Source of the DNA: Campylobacteraceae bacterium
Lineage (GTDB): Bacteria > Campylobacterota > Campylobacteria > Campylobacterales > Arcobacteraceae
Assembly: GCA_013215945.1 (NCBI GenBank)
Contig: JABSOM010000005.1
Span: 155,093 to 219,092 of the forward strand
Reading direction: 5' to 3'
DNA: 64,000 nt
The notes beneath the pieces were generated by a model. It saw only the letters and a program-made list of their open reading frames with translations, did no database searches and was not told the DNA's origin. Shown here piece by piece: positions 6,378 through 14,590 of the stretch. The first letter of the stretch is position 1, and every line of letters starts with the position of its first letter. The translations under genes were made by a program, and so were the position numbers.

Positions 6378-7454
6378 TTATACAAGATTATTTTGAATAA
6401 GATATTCCTTTCCTTTGTACTCTAATGAATAAAGGTAATCTAATTGGTCATTGTAATGGCGACTAAGAAAATTATTTTTCACTAAAGTATCAATATAGAA
6501 TTCAGTTTTAAAATGACTTTCTTTTATGATATTTTTAATATATTCCAGTTCTGATGGTGTTTGATTATAAGAATAAGTTAATAGTATTTTTTGTTCAATT
6601 TCATGAATGAAGTTATTATCTTTTTCTTCTTTAATCTCTACTTTTTTAACTACAGTTTTTTCTAAAGCTTTATTCATTTCGTTTAACATATCTTGGTAGC
6701 TAATTCTAGGTGTCTTTGAAACATCTAGGTGTTTTGCTATACCTTTAAAAAGTTTTTCCAAAGATTCTTTTCTATCTAAATTAATTCCTTGAAAAGATGA
6801 TACAGGTGAAGGAAGGGAGCTTTTTGTCATGCCATTGTAGCAAATTGGGATAATAGGTATTTGTTTCGTCCATGCACAGCCAATTTCGAAGTTTATCCAT
6901 GGTCTTGGCATCGATGATTGACTACAAAGAACTATAAATACTATAGATTCATTTAATGCATTATTTATTTGTGTTAACCATTTTGACCCTACCGGAATAT
7001 CTTCATTATCATTACTCACAAATACACTGAATTGTCCTGTGAAAGTACTTTCAATCCAGTCTTTTAAAACTAATGCTACTTCTTTTTCTTCTGTAATATG
7101 ACTGATAAATATATTTTTAATTTTATGCTCTCTTGTTGTATCTGGTTCCCAAAATTCGTTAATTTCTTCAAGATATGACTCTAGTAATATTTTTGCTTTT
7201 TTTACACCTAAAATGTATGTGGCAACGGATAATGAAGAATTATCGCTTATTAGAGAGATAGTTTCTGGATGATAAATTATATTTTTAAATTTAGTCGTGT
7301 ACTCTGCATCGTCAAAAATATGAAAAATAGTTTTTTCTGTATTAACTTTCCAGTTAGAAAACTCAAAGTTATCTCCATTATAAATATAATCTGGAAGCTT
7401 TGTTAACTCATAAATCTTTTTTTTTAATTTTTTAATTGCGTCTTGTTTAATCAT
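6378..7454 (-). CDS. TIR-domain protein, probable defence effector
   Basis: This 358-residue protein has a helical N-terminal domain (about 1-105), a TIR domain at about 112-255 and a C-terminal helical or winged-helix domain. TIR features include IKNIFISHITEEKEVALVL (strand A and helix A), VSNDNEDIPVGSKWLTQI (BB-loop region) and SMPRPWINFEIGCAW, where Glu190 is in the position of the catalytic glutamate of NAD-hydrolysing TIRs. Bacterial TIR proteins usually act in anti-phage immunity by depleting NAD or making cyclic ADP-ribose signals. It lies 2 bp downstream of a multi-span membrane protein gene and is almost certainly co-transcribed with it. The C-terminal segment (about 285-358) resembles a winged helix. 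Confidence 0.75.
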   Translation of the reverse strand: MIKQDAIKKLKKKIYELTKLPDYIYNGDNFEFSNWKVNTEKTIFHIFDDAEYTTKFKNIIYHPETISLISDNSSLSVATYILGVKKAKILLESYLEEINEFWEPDTTREHKIKNIFISHITEEKEVALVLKDWIESTFTGQFSVFVSNDNEDIPVGSKWLTQINNALNESIVFIVLCSQSSMPRPWINFEIGCAWTKQIPIIPICYNGMTKSSLPSPVSSFQGINLDRKESLEKLFKGIAKHLDVSKTPRISYQDMLNEMNKALEKTVVKKVEIKEEKDNNFIHEIEQKILLTYSYNQTPSELEYIKNIIKESHFKTEFYIDTLVKNNFLSRHYNDQLDYLYSLEYKGKEYLIQNNLV

Positions 7455-7456
7455 AT

Positions 7457-8536
7457 TTATTTACCGTTATTCTTAAATAGATTAGGAACAGCCTTAATAA
7501 TGCTTTTAACACTTTCGGACTCTGATTTTGCACGTTCAAGTTCTACAGTTGTTTCTCCTTTTTTCATTATGAAGTTTCTTTCCGTTGCTAACAAACTTTC
7601 AAGGGCTATTTTCAATATTTTTTTATTATCTTGAATTAAAGCTATTTCTACTGCAATTAGTTTGGACTCTATATTCGTAAGTTCATTTTGAAAATATTTC
7701 ATTTCACTTAGACCTTCTCTATACAATCTAAGAAAAAAATATGCAAATAATTCGATAAATAAAACAAGTGAAAATGTAGGAATAAGGCTTATAACATTAT
7801 CTGTTGTTAAAAATTTATTTGTTACGTTTATCGTTAATTTTGTAGGTACAACTTTGATATTTGTTTTTTCAATTGACTGTCTAATAAGTTCTGCTGGAAT
7901 ATTATTTTTAAGATTGACAATTGAATCAGAAAGTATTCCTACTCCTAAAAGTGTAATGGAAACTCCGATAAGTAAATTATACATGGAACGTTTATTAATT
8001 AATGTTATTTCTGATTTTAATCGATCTGTCATTGAGTCAAATGAATCTTTAAAATATTTTTTTTCTAACTCACTACCAATTTTTTTTTCTAATAAATAAG
8101 ACTCTTGTTTAAAGATATTACTGACAGTTACTTCTGTTAGTGAAGCAACTACTCTATCTTTAATTTCTTTTTTTTCATTTTCAGATATTTCCTTATCTGT
8201 ATTGAAATATTTAATTTTGTCATATATCTGTTTTAATTCATCTTTGATACTATCTTTGTATTTATCATTTATATTTGTATCCACTGTTTTGGTCTTTTCT
8301 TCCTCTCTCAAAAAAGCATAAGAAAAGAACATAAATGATAAGAATACAGTTGATGTTAAAAGAAGAACATAAGTACTCTCAGAGAATGTGTAGATACTAT
8401 AACGGGTAAGATAATAATCAATAAACAAAATTATCCCGGCTGATAGTCCAAAAACAAAAGAAAAATAATAGAGAACTCTAGTTTTTTTACTTAATATATT
8501 AATATTTATCTTCTTCGAAGTAGTTGTGAAACTCAT
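7457..8536 (-). CDS. Four-span membrane protein partner of the TIR gene
   Basis: This 359-residue protein has an N-terminal TM pair (about 22-43 and 53-77), a charged coiled-coil region (about 82-180), a second TM pair (about 187-206 and 246-270) with a periplasmic loop between, and a C-terminal cytoplasmic coiled coil (about 275-345). AAAAGGTGTTAAAAC precedes the ATG. The TIR gene starts 2 bp after its stop, so the pair forms one leftward operon. In several defence systems a membrane protein with coiled coils senses or executes together with a TIR enzyme, and I infer such a pairing here. I do not recognise a named family. Confidence 0.6.
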   Translation of the reverse strand: MSFTTTSKKININILSKKTRVLYYFSFVFGLSAGIILFIDYYLTRYSIYTFSESTYVLLLTSTVFLSFMFFSYAFLREEEKTKTVDTNINDKYKDSIKDELKQIYDKIKYFNTDKEISENEKKEIKDRVVASLTEVTVSNIFKQESYLLEKKIGSELEKKYFKDSFDSMTDRLKSEITLINKRSMYNLLIGVSITLLGVGILSDSIVNLKNNIPAELIRQSIEKTNIKVVPTKLTINVTNKFLTTDNVISLIPTFSLVLFIELFAYFFLRLYREGLSEMKYFQNELTNIESKLIAVEIALIQDNKKILKIALESLLATERNFIMKKGETTVELERAKSESESVKSIIKAVPNLFKNNGK

Positions 8537-8607
8537 GTTTTAACACCTTTTAAATAATTATTCATTTTTTTATTTCATAAAATAGCAACATTATATACAA
8601 ATAATAA

Positions 8608-8745
8608 TTATTCTTTCTTCAAATCAGCCAAGTAATTCTGAATATCATACAAAGCCAAAGCAACAGCACTTTTAAACCCTTTTCATCTTGGATTAGCCCC
8701 ATTAATATTATTCCTTTGAACTTTCACATAATCATTAAAAATAAT
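8608..8745 (-). pseudogene. Gene-tail remnant, copy 1 (in-frame stop)
   Basis: Read leftward, the DNA encodes NDYVKVQRNNINGANPR, a TGA stop, then KGFKSAVALALYDIQNYLAD and a final LKKE-TAA. A second copy at 10215-10436 keeps the frame open through the same place (NPRQEGFKSG). The 112-bp core (8623-8734) matches 10227-10338 at 99 of 112 positions. The GF-x-SG/A-L ending recalls the C-terminus of DUF2786/DUF7168-type phage and plasmid proteins, a weak assignment. The rest of the gap 8537-8862 is AT-rich with no other coding signal. Confidence 0.6.
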
Positions 8746-8862
8746 CTAATTATTCTTTTAAGTCACAATTAAGTGTATTTTAAAAATTAATAGATGCTTT
8801 TATCATTTATTAATGAAATAACAACTATCATTAATTAGAAACTATACTTTAAAGGATTTATC

Positions 8863-9966
8863 ATGTTACGAGTACAAAACCTTACTATTATGTCCGCAAT
8901 CGTCCTGCTAGTATCAGGATGTGGGAACACGGCAAAAATATTAGTCCCAAGTAATTCTGCAAAAGTTTTAACCTTTGATGGAAGTAAACAAGTAGCTTTA
9001 GGTTTTGAAACAACATCATTTAGTAAAACAGATGATACGATAATAGAAAAGAAAGTTTTTTATTGCTTGGGTAAGAGCCCTGAAATAGTCAAAAACAAAG
9101 CAAAAGAGGCAAAACTAATTGGAGAAATTTTAAAAAAAGGTTCTTTAACTTTATCTGGAGCTTCTTCGGAGGGGAGCGCTTCTGTTGCTTTTAGAACACA
9201 AACTCTGGAGCTATTAAGAGATCAAAGTCTTATGAATTGTATTAGTTATGGAGCAGGTGGGTTATCTAAATTTGGTTTCGAAGCACTAAATAGAAAAGTA
9301 TATAATGTTATTCCTCTTTTGGCTGCGATTGATGGCTTAACAGGAAGTATAACTAGTGCACCAGTCTCTCTAGTCTCTTCCTCTAATGTAGGTTCTGCAG
9401 AACAATTAGCGAAAGTTTCAACTCTTATTGTCGATGAAACAAAAGAAGTAAATAAAATAAAAGACACAATTAATAACCTTTCAAAAGAAATTGAAACATT
9501 AAAAGAAAACTTGGATACAAAACATGATCCTGCAGATATAAAATCTATAATGAATAAAAAAGTAGAAAAAAGAGAAAAAACGGAAATTATAAAGTATTCT
9601 GAATATTTAGCTGATAAAAAACCATACGATGTAAAGTTAAAAGAACTAAGTAGGTTAAATGAAATTTTAACACTAAGAGAAGAAACACTCAATGACATTA
9701 AGGAATCAAGAAAATCAATTAAGGCAACAGGGGCCACATCAACAAGTAGTAACTTTGGCACATTTCTAAATACAAGAGTTTCAGACGAGACAATTAAAGA
9801 GGTATCCGGTGATATTGTTAGAATGCTTAGATCATATTACCAATTAGGAAGCTTGAGTGATACTTGTGCAATGATAGTTGTTGAAAAAGGAAATGAAGTA
9901 CCTGCAGAGGGATCTATGCTAAGTTTATGTATTAGTAAATATAACAATGGAATGAAAGCTAGATAA
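8863..9966 (+). CDS. Lipoprotein with a coiled coil, function unknown
   Basis: This 367-residue protein starts MLRVQNLTIMSAIVLLVSGC, a signal peptide ending in the lipobox VSGC (Cys20). A beta-rich domain (about 25-165) is followed by a long charged coiled coil (about 190-275) and a C-terminal segment with two Cys. AAAGGATTTATC precedes the ATG, and a TATACT-like -10 lies about 25 bp upstream. The gene with the small broken gene after it is bracketed by two copies of one gene tail, so the cassette may have been inserted or duplicated. I do not recognise the family. Confidence 0.6.
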   Translation: MLRVQNLTIMSAIVLLVSGCGNTAKILVPSNSAKVLTFDGSKQVALGFETTSFSKTDDTIIEKKVFYCLGKSPEIVKNKAKEAKLIGEILKKGSLTLSGASSEGSASVAFRTQTLELLRDQSLMNCISYGAGGLSKFGFEALNRKVYNVIPLLAAIDGLTGSITSAPVSLVSSSNVGSAEQLAKVSTLIVDETKEVNKIKDTINNLSKEIETLKENLDTKHDPADIKSIMNKKVEKREKTEIIKYSEYLADKKPYDVKLKELSRLNEILTLREETLNDIKESRKSIKATGATSTSSNFGTFLNTRVSDETIKEVSGDIVRMLRSYYQLGSLSDTCAMIVVEKGNEVPAEGSMLSLCISKYNNGMKAR

Positions 9967-10006
9967 AGTAAAAAATTGAATAGATATTTAAAAAAGGATG
10001 TTCTGA

Positions 10007-10226
10007 ATGCCATATGAAAATATAATTGAAGTAAAGAATAGAAAATACAAAATTTTAGCATATGATAATAAAAAAATGATGTTACGGTGTGTGATGTACA
10101 ATAAACATTAATTGTCAATATGGACATCATAAAAGTATTATAGAAATATTTCCATTTAAGATTATTAAAGAGGGGAAATTGATTCAAGGGATAATGGATG
10201 AATATCCAGAATACTTAGTTATGTAA
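10007..10226 (+). pseudogene. Small frameshifted gene
   Basis: AAAAAAGGATGTTCTGA precedes an ATG opening a 34-codon frame (MPYENIIEVKNRKYKILAYD...) that stops at TAA 10109-10111. The +1 frame, open from about 10095, continues in protein-like fashion (QYGHHKSIIEIFPFKIIKEG) to a TAA at 10224-10226. A one-base shift between about 10095 and 10108 would restore a protein of about 73 residues. Its 3' end overlaps the second gene-tail remnant on the other strand. Family unknown. Confidence 0.45.
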
Positions 10227-10436
10227 ATCAGCCAAGTAGTTCTGAATATCATACAAAGCCAAAGCAAGACCACTTTTAAAACCTTCTTGTCTTGGATTCG
10301 TCCCATTAATATTATTTCTTTGAACTTTTACATGATTATAAAGTGAAACAGAATTTAAATGCTCTTTGTGCGATATTAAATAGTTACACATTTTTTTCCC
10401 AAATAAGTAGCCTTTATATTTTCCTCTGTAAATTCC
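10215..10436 (-). pseudogene. Gene-tail remnant, copy 2 (5'-truncated)
   Basis: Read leftward, a frame runs from the 27-bp repeat at 10431-10457 through GIYRGKYKGYLFGKKMCNYL, NHVKVQRNNINGTNPRQEGF and KSGLALALYDIQNYLAD to TAA at 10217-10215. The frame continues open through the repeat (IIWYCVPG) up to a stop near 10475, with no start codon, so it is a fragment. Its tail is 88% identical at DNA level to the remnant at 8608-8745. The final residues LHN differ from LKKE of copy 1, so the 3' junction is new. Confidence 0.6.
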
Positions 10437-11138
10437 GGGGACACAATACCAAATTATTTTATATTTAAGAGCTCATACAAAGTAACCTTTGCGCTTTTTT
10501 CTTTTTCTTAATTGTCAGAAAAAGAAACAAAAAGAAGCAACTGACGAAATGATAAAGCCCTTCGGGTGCCTAAATATTTTTATTGTTTAACTAGGCTGTG
10601 GAACCTACTAAAATGTGCTAAAGAGCACATTTCTTTACGCTCGATTAGTCCTCGCCTTTTTCCGTTAAAAAATAAAAAGATTTAGCTTTCTCAAAGTCAG
10701 GGGAAGAGCCTTCTGAATGATTATTTTACTTATGACCACTTCTTTATACTTCTAGCTTTTAAAAAAAATCAATTATTTAGAAAAATGTGGAGCGTGGTTC
10801 TGACTTTGTTGAAGCCGAGCGTTTATTTTTTGTTTCGAAACAGCCTGAGGACTGCTTGACCGTAAAAAAGGTACTTTAATGCACGTTTTAGGGAGTTCCA
10901 CAAGGCAGAAACACAAAATAATAAGTGAGGGAAGCTCCGCCTTCAACAACTGTCAGTTGCTTTCTTGTTTCTTCTTTTCAAGAAAAGAAGAAAAAAAACG
11001 AATGCGATAGCTTTCACGAGCTCTTAAAATCAAATTATTAAGAAATAATCTGTATTATGCTTTAATCATAGTTTAAATACAATTAAATATATTTAAAGGA
11101 AAAAGAATTGAAATTCCAGGGGCACAATACCAAATTAT
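10431..11138. mobile_element. Near-palindromic element inside 27-bp direct repeats
   Basis: Direct repeats at 10431-10457 and 11112-11138 match at 25 of 27 positions; the first starts AATTCCGGGGACACAATACC. Inside, TTTAAGAGCTC (10464-10474) is inverted as GAGCTCTTAAA (11018-11028). Further matching inverted blocks follow inwards: AAGCAACTGAC near 10535 against GTCAGTTGCTT near 10951, GCTGTGGAAC near 10595 against GTTCCACAAGGC near 10896, TTAGTCCTC near 10646 against GAGGACTGC near 10847, and CAAAGTCAG near 10692 against CTGACTTTG near 10800. No long ORF is present. It looks like a non-autonomous mobile or REP-type element whose transcript would fold into one long imperfect hairpin. Confidence 0.6.
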
Positions 11139-11363
11139 AGTAGTCATTTGAAAATTTATATTGCACTAGTTACTTGAAGTTACAATTTATTCCTTTAAAT
11201 TTAATGCTCTTATTTGTCTTTTAATTTGGCAGTATTTTTTTAAATCTTCCAATTCTCTTTTATATAAAGTAATCATTTTTTATTTTAGGAGAATTATTTT
11301 AAGTAGGGTGATTGTCTTTCATTTTGTTATGATGTTTTGATAGTTAATTGAATATTTAATAAG

Positions 11364-11384
11364 GTGTGTCAATTTTTGACACAC
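11364..11384. repeat. Perfect 9-bp hairpin downstream of the flagellin-like gene
   Basis: GTGTGTCAA (11364-11372), TTT, TTGACACAC (11376-11384), about 85 bp past the stop of the leftward flagellin-like gene. It could be its terminator, although only a weak U-rich tail follows leftward, or a dyad operator. Between 11139 and 11363 I see only AT-rich DNA with no supportable gene. Confidence 0.45.
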
Positions 11385-11470
11385 TTAAAACCCCGTTTCC
11401 AAGGTTTAAAGATGATAATGATGTTAAGGGGTTTATGTAGTTATTTAATAGCTTAAAACCTATCGTCGCA

Positions 11471-12253
11471 TTATTTTGACAATAGCCTTACACTTTGTTC
11501 TTGAACGATATTGGCTTGTGATGCTATAAGTCCAGCATTTGCAATAATATTTGTTCTTGAAAAGTCTTTTACTTCATTGGAAAAATTAATTTCTTTATAT
11601 TTACTGTTTTCTACTCTTACCGTATCTTCTTGAGTAATATTCTCTTTTGCAGACAATTCAATATTTTTCTCTATTCCTTTAAAATCACTAGAAGCTGTGT
11701 TTATTATCTCTTTTGCTTGTGTTAACACTTCTAGAAACTCTGCTTCTTCTAATGGAAGTTTATTTGCTTGTATATTTAAATTTTGTGTAATTTCTTTTAA
11801 GTCTACTTTATCAATTTGTAAAGAATTGTTATCAACAGACAAAGTAATCGTTTTTTCTTCGTATTGTGCGGCAAAAAGATTTTTATTGTCAAATTTACTG
11901 TTTTGTGTTTCTACTGCAAAGTCTTTTAACAAAGATTTTACTTCTAAAACATCTTCGTTGTTTAATTGTTGATCTTCACTTTTCTCAAATTTATTTTCAA
12001 TTTTATCTAAGATTTTGCTTTGTTCTTCTAGGGTATTTTGTGCAATTTTAGTAATAGCTAAACCTTGATTAGATTGTTCCAAGCCAAGAGCTAAATTACT
12101 TCTATCATGGGTTAATAGTGCTGATATACTTAAGTTATAGGAATCTTCTTCTTCGTTTTTTACTTGTGAGGAAGCATGGGTTCTGTCTAAATTTACTTGG
12201 GGATTAAGACCTTGTAAATTATCAATATTGGGGTTTATATTATTAACATCCAT
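11471..12253 (-). CDS. Flagellin-like protein (FlaC-type)
   Basis: This 260-residue protein lacks the usual MxINxN flagellin start but keeps flagellin signatures: NLALGLEQSNQGLAITKIAQ (about 53-72, matching the helical D0/D1 segment after the canonical GLAI/GMAI motif) and a C-terminus DFSRTNIIANAGLIASQANI...RLLSK like the flagellin DFAKxxIL..GxxxxxQAN...LLQ end. The variable D2/D3 region is replaced by short acidic helices. The length is close to Campylobacter FlaC (about 249), a secreted flagellin homologue. It could also be a minor filament protein. AAAAGGATTTTTT precedes the ATG, with a TATAAT about 30 bp further upstream. No sigma-28 or sigma-54 box is evident. Confidence 0.65.
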   Translation of the reverse strand: MDVNNINPNIDNLQGLNPQVNLDRTHASSQVKNEEEDSYNLSISALLTHDRSNLALGLEQSNQGLAITKIAQNTLEEQSKILDKIENKFEKSEDQQLNNEDVLEVKSLLKDFAVETQNSKFDNKNLFAAQYEEKTITLSVDNNSLQIDKVDLKEITQNLNIQANKLPLEEAEFLEVLTQAKEIINTASSDFKGIEKNIELSAKENITQEDTVRVENSKYKEINFSNEVKDFSRTNIIANAGLIASQANIVQEQSVRLLSK

Positions 12254-12396
12254 AAAAAATCCTTTTCTATATTAATGGATTATAAGATAAGTACTATTAA
12301 AATTGCATAAAACTATTAAGATAGTCCTCTTTTCTTAACGCACTTTTAATGTATTTTTTTGTACAATAATGCCTATTTTATTAGGGAGAAAGTATT

Positions 12397-14091
12397 ATGA
12401 AAATGACCGGCGCGAAAATGGTTACAGAATCATTACATGAAGAAGGGGTAGACGTAGTTTTTGGTTATCCTGGAGGCGCTATTATGAACGTCTATGATGA
12501 AATTTATAAACAAGATAATTTTCAACATATCTTAACAAGACACGAACAAGCTGCAATTCATGCGGCTGAAGGTTATGCTAAGTCAACTGGTAAAGTTGGA
12601 GTTGCTATTGTAACATCAGGTCCTGGTTTTACAAATGCAGTTACTGGTTTGGCAGATGCATATATGGATTCAATTCCTTTGGTTGTTATTTCGGGACAAG
12701 TTCCTACAACAATAATTGGAACAGATGGTTTTCAAGAGATTGATGCTATTGGAATTTCAAGACCATGTACAAAACACAATTATTTAATTAATCATATTGA
12801 TGATATTGCACGCGTTATGAAAGAAGCTTTTCATATTGCTTCAACAGGCAGACCTGGTCCTGTGCATGTTGATATTCCAAAAGATATTACTGCACAAATG
12901 GGTATTTTTGATTATTCAAAACCGGTTGATTTACCAACGTATAAACCTACCGTTAATTATAATAAACGGCAATTAAAAAAAGCAATGGAAGCTATTAGTA
13001 AAGCTAAAAAACCATTATTATATGTAGGTGGAGGGGCTGTTCTTGCTAATTGTAGTGAAGAAATAAGGGAGTTTTCAAAACTTACTAATATTCCTGCTGT
13101 TGAAACATTAATGGCAAGAGGTGTTATGGGACATGATAATAAAATGTTTTTTGGAATGCTTGGTATGCATGGTGAATATGCTGCTAATATGGCGGCTCAT
13201 GAAACTGATTTACTTATTTCCTTGGGAGCAAGATTTGATGATAGAGTTACTGGGCGTTTAGATCAGTTTGCAAAAAAAGCAAAAGTAATTCATATTGATA
13301 TTGATCCTACTTCTATTGATAAATTAGTAGATACAAACTTTCCAATAGTGGGAGATTTAAAAGTTACTTTAAAAGGTATGCTTGAAGCAGCTGCTGAGAT
13401 GAAATTTAATGACTATTCTAATTGGAATGATTTATTATTAGAATACAGAGAAAAACAACCTTTACGCTTCATTGATTCTACTGAAACTATTAAACCTCAA
13501 TGGCCAATAGTTAGAATTGGTGAATTATTAGGAGATAAAGCTATTGTATCAACCGATGTTGGACAACATCAAATGTGGGCTGCACAATTTTATCCATTTT
13601 CACGTCCAAGACAATTTGTAACTTCTGGTGGATTGGGAACTATGGGCTTTGGTCTTCCAGCTGCAATGGGTGTGGCACGTGGTAATCCAGATAAAATTTC
13701 AATAAATATTACAGGTGATGGTTCAATTTTAATGAACATTCAAGAGTTAATGACTTGTGTTGAAAGTAATCTTCCTGTAATTAATGTAATTTTAAATAAT
13801 AATTACCTAGGAATGGTAAGACAATGGCAAACCATGTTTTATGGTAACAGATTATCTGAAACAGTATTAGATGCTCAACCTAATTTTCAAATGTTAGTAG
13901 AAGCATTTGGTGGTGTTGGTTATAAAGTTAAAACAAAAGAAGAATTTGATGCTGCATTAAAAGATGCTGTTAAACAAAAGAAAGTTGCAATGATTGAAGT
14001 TATTGTTGATAGAAATGAAGATGTTTTACCAATGGTTCCCAATGGGCATGCTTTAAATGAAATGACACTTATAGGAGATACAGATGCATAG
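12397..14091 (+). CDS. ilvB: Acetolactate synthase large subunit
   Basis: This 564-residue ThDP-dependent enzyme makes acetolactate or acetohydroxybutyrate, the first common step of valine, leucine and isoleucine synthesis. Visible motifs are the N-terminal VFGYPGGAIMNVYD with the catalytic Glu in LTRHEQAAIHAAEGYA, the FAD/linker domain LGMHGEYAANMA, and the ThDP-Mg motif GDGSILMNIQELMT...NNNYLGMVRQWQ. Length is normal. GGGAGAAAGTATT precedes the ATG, and a TACAAT -10 lies near 12362. The regulatory subunit gene overlaps its 3' end by 8 bp, so the two subunits are coupled. Confidence 0.96.
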   Translation: MKMTGAKMVTESLHEEGVDVVFGYPGGAIMNVYDEIYKQDNFQHILTRHEQAAIHAAEGYAKSTGKVGVAIVTSGPGFTNAVTGLADAYMDSIPLVVISGQVPTTIIGTDGFQEIDAIGISRPCTKHNYLINHIDDIARVMKEAFHIASTGRPGPVHVDIPKDITAQMGIFDYSKPVDLPTYKPTVNYNKRQLKKAMEAISKAKKPLLYVGGGAVLANCSEEIREFSKLTNIPAVETLMARGVMGHDNKMFFGMLGMHGEYAANMAAHETDLLISLGARFDDRVTGRLDQFAKKAKVIHIDIDPTSIDKLVDTNFPIVGDLKVTLKGMLEAAAEMKFNDYSNWNDLLLEYREKQPLRFIDSTETIKPQWPIVRIGELLGDKAIVSTDVGQHQMWAAQFYPFSRPRQFVTSGGLGTMGFGLPAAMGVARGNPDKISINITGDGSILMNIQELMTCVESNLPVINVILNNNYLGMVRQWQTMFYGNRLSETVLDAQPNFQMLVEAFGGVGYKVKTKEEFDAALKDAVKQKKVAMIEVIVDRNEDVLPMVPNGHALNEMTLIGDTDA

Positions 14092-14581
14092 TGATAATCA
14101 CTACTACGACAAAGAAATCACAAGACAGGTTATTTCTGTAGTTGTTCTAAATGAAAACAATGCTTTGTCAAGAATTGTAGGTTTATTTTCAGCGCGTGGT
14201 TACAATATTGATTCTTTGACTGTTGCACCTGTAGAAGGAAGTGATTATTCACGTATGACTATTGTTACAACAGGAGATAAAAGAGTTATCTCTCAAATTG
14301 TTAAACAATTAAATAAACTTATTCCTATTTTAAAAGTAAACGAACATAAAGATGTAATTGAAAAAGATACAGTATTAATGAAATTTTCTATTGATAATAA
14401 TTTAGCAGATATTGACGTTATTGCAAAAACCTATCATGGTAGTATTCAAGATGTAACAGATGATGCAATTATAGTTTCAGCTACTGATTCAGCAGCAAGA
14501 ATTGCTAATTTTATTTCTGTAATGCAAAAATATAAACCCTTAGAAATCGTACGATCTGGAATTGTAGCAATTGAGAGATAA
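14084..14581 (+). CDS. ilvH: Acetolactate synthase small (regulatory) subunit
   Basis: This 165-residue partner of the large subunit confers activity and valine feedback control. It has an N-terminal ACT domain (VISVVVLNENNALSRIVGLFSARGYNIDSL) with the usual glycine at the effector site, and a C-terminal ALS_ss domain (LMKFSIDNNLADIDVIAKTY...SGIVAIER). The ATG lies within the end of ilvB (8-bp overlap). Length is typical of IlvH/IlvN. lpxD follows 9 bp later in the same transcript. Confidence 0.95.
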   Translation: MHSDNHYYDKEITRQVISVVVLNENNALSRIVGLFSARGYNIDSLTVAPVEGSDYSRMTIVTTGDKRVISQIVKQLNKLIPILKVNEHKDVIEKDTVLMKFSIDNNLADIDVIAKTYHGSIQDVTDDAIIVSATDSAARIANFISVMQKYKPLEIVRSGIVAIER

Positions 14582-14590
14582 GGATTAGAA

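Noticed and set aside
9246..9761. Long leftward open frame (171 codons) inside the lipoprotein gene
   Set aside because: It is fully antisense to the coiled-coil part of a gene with lipobox and ribosome-binding site. Its composition (Ser/Phe/Leu-rich) is that of a reverse-frame shadow.
10431..11138. CRISPR array or simple tandem repeat
   Set aside because: There are only two direct-repeat units 681 bp apart with inverted arms between, and no spacer periodicity. I saw no CRISPR array elsewhere in the window.
11187..11278. Short leftward start-to-stop stretch beginning MITLYKRELEDL
   Set aside because: Careful reading gives only a 22-codon frame without a ribosome-binding site in AT-rich DNA.
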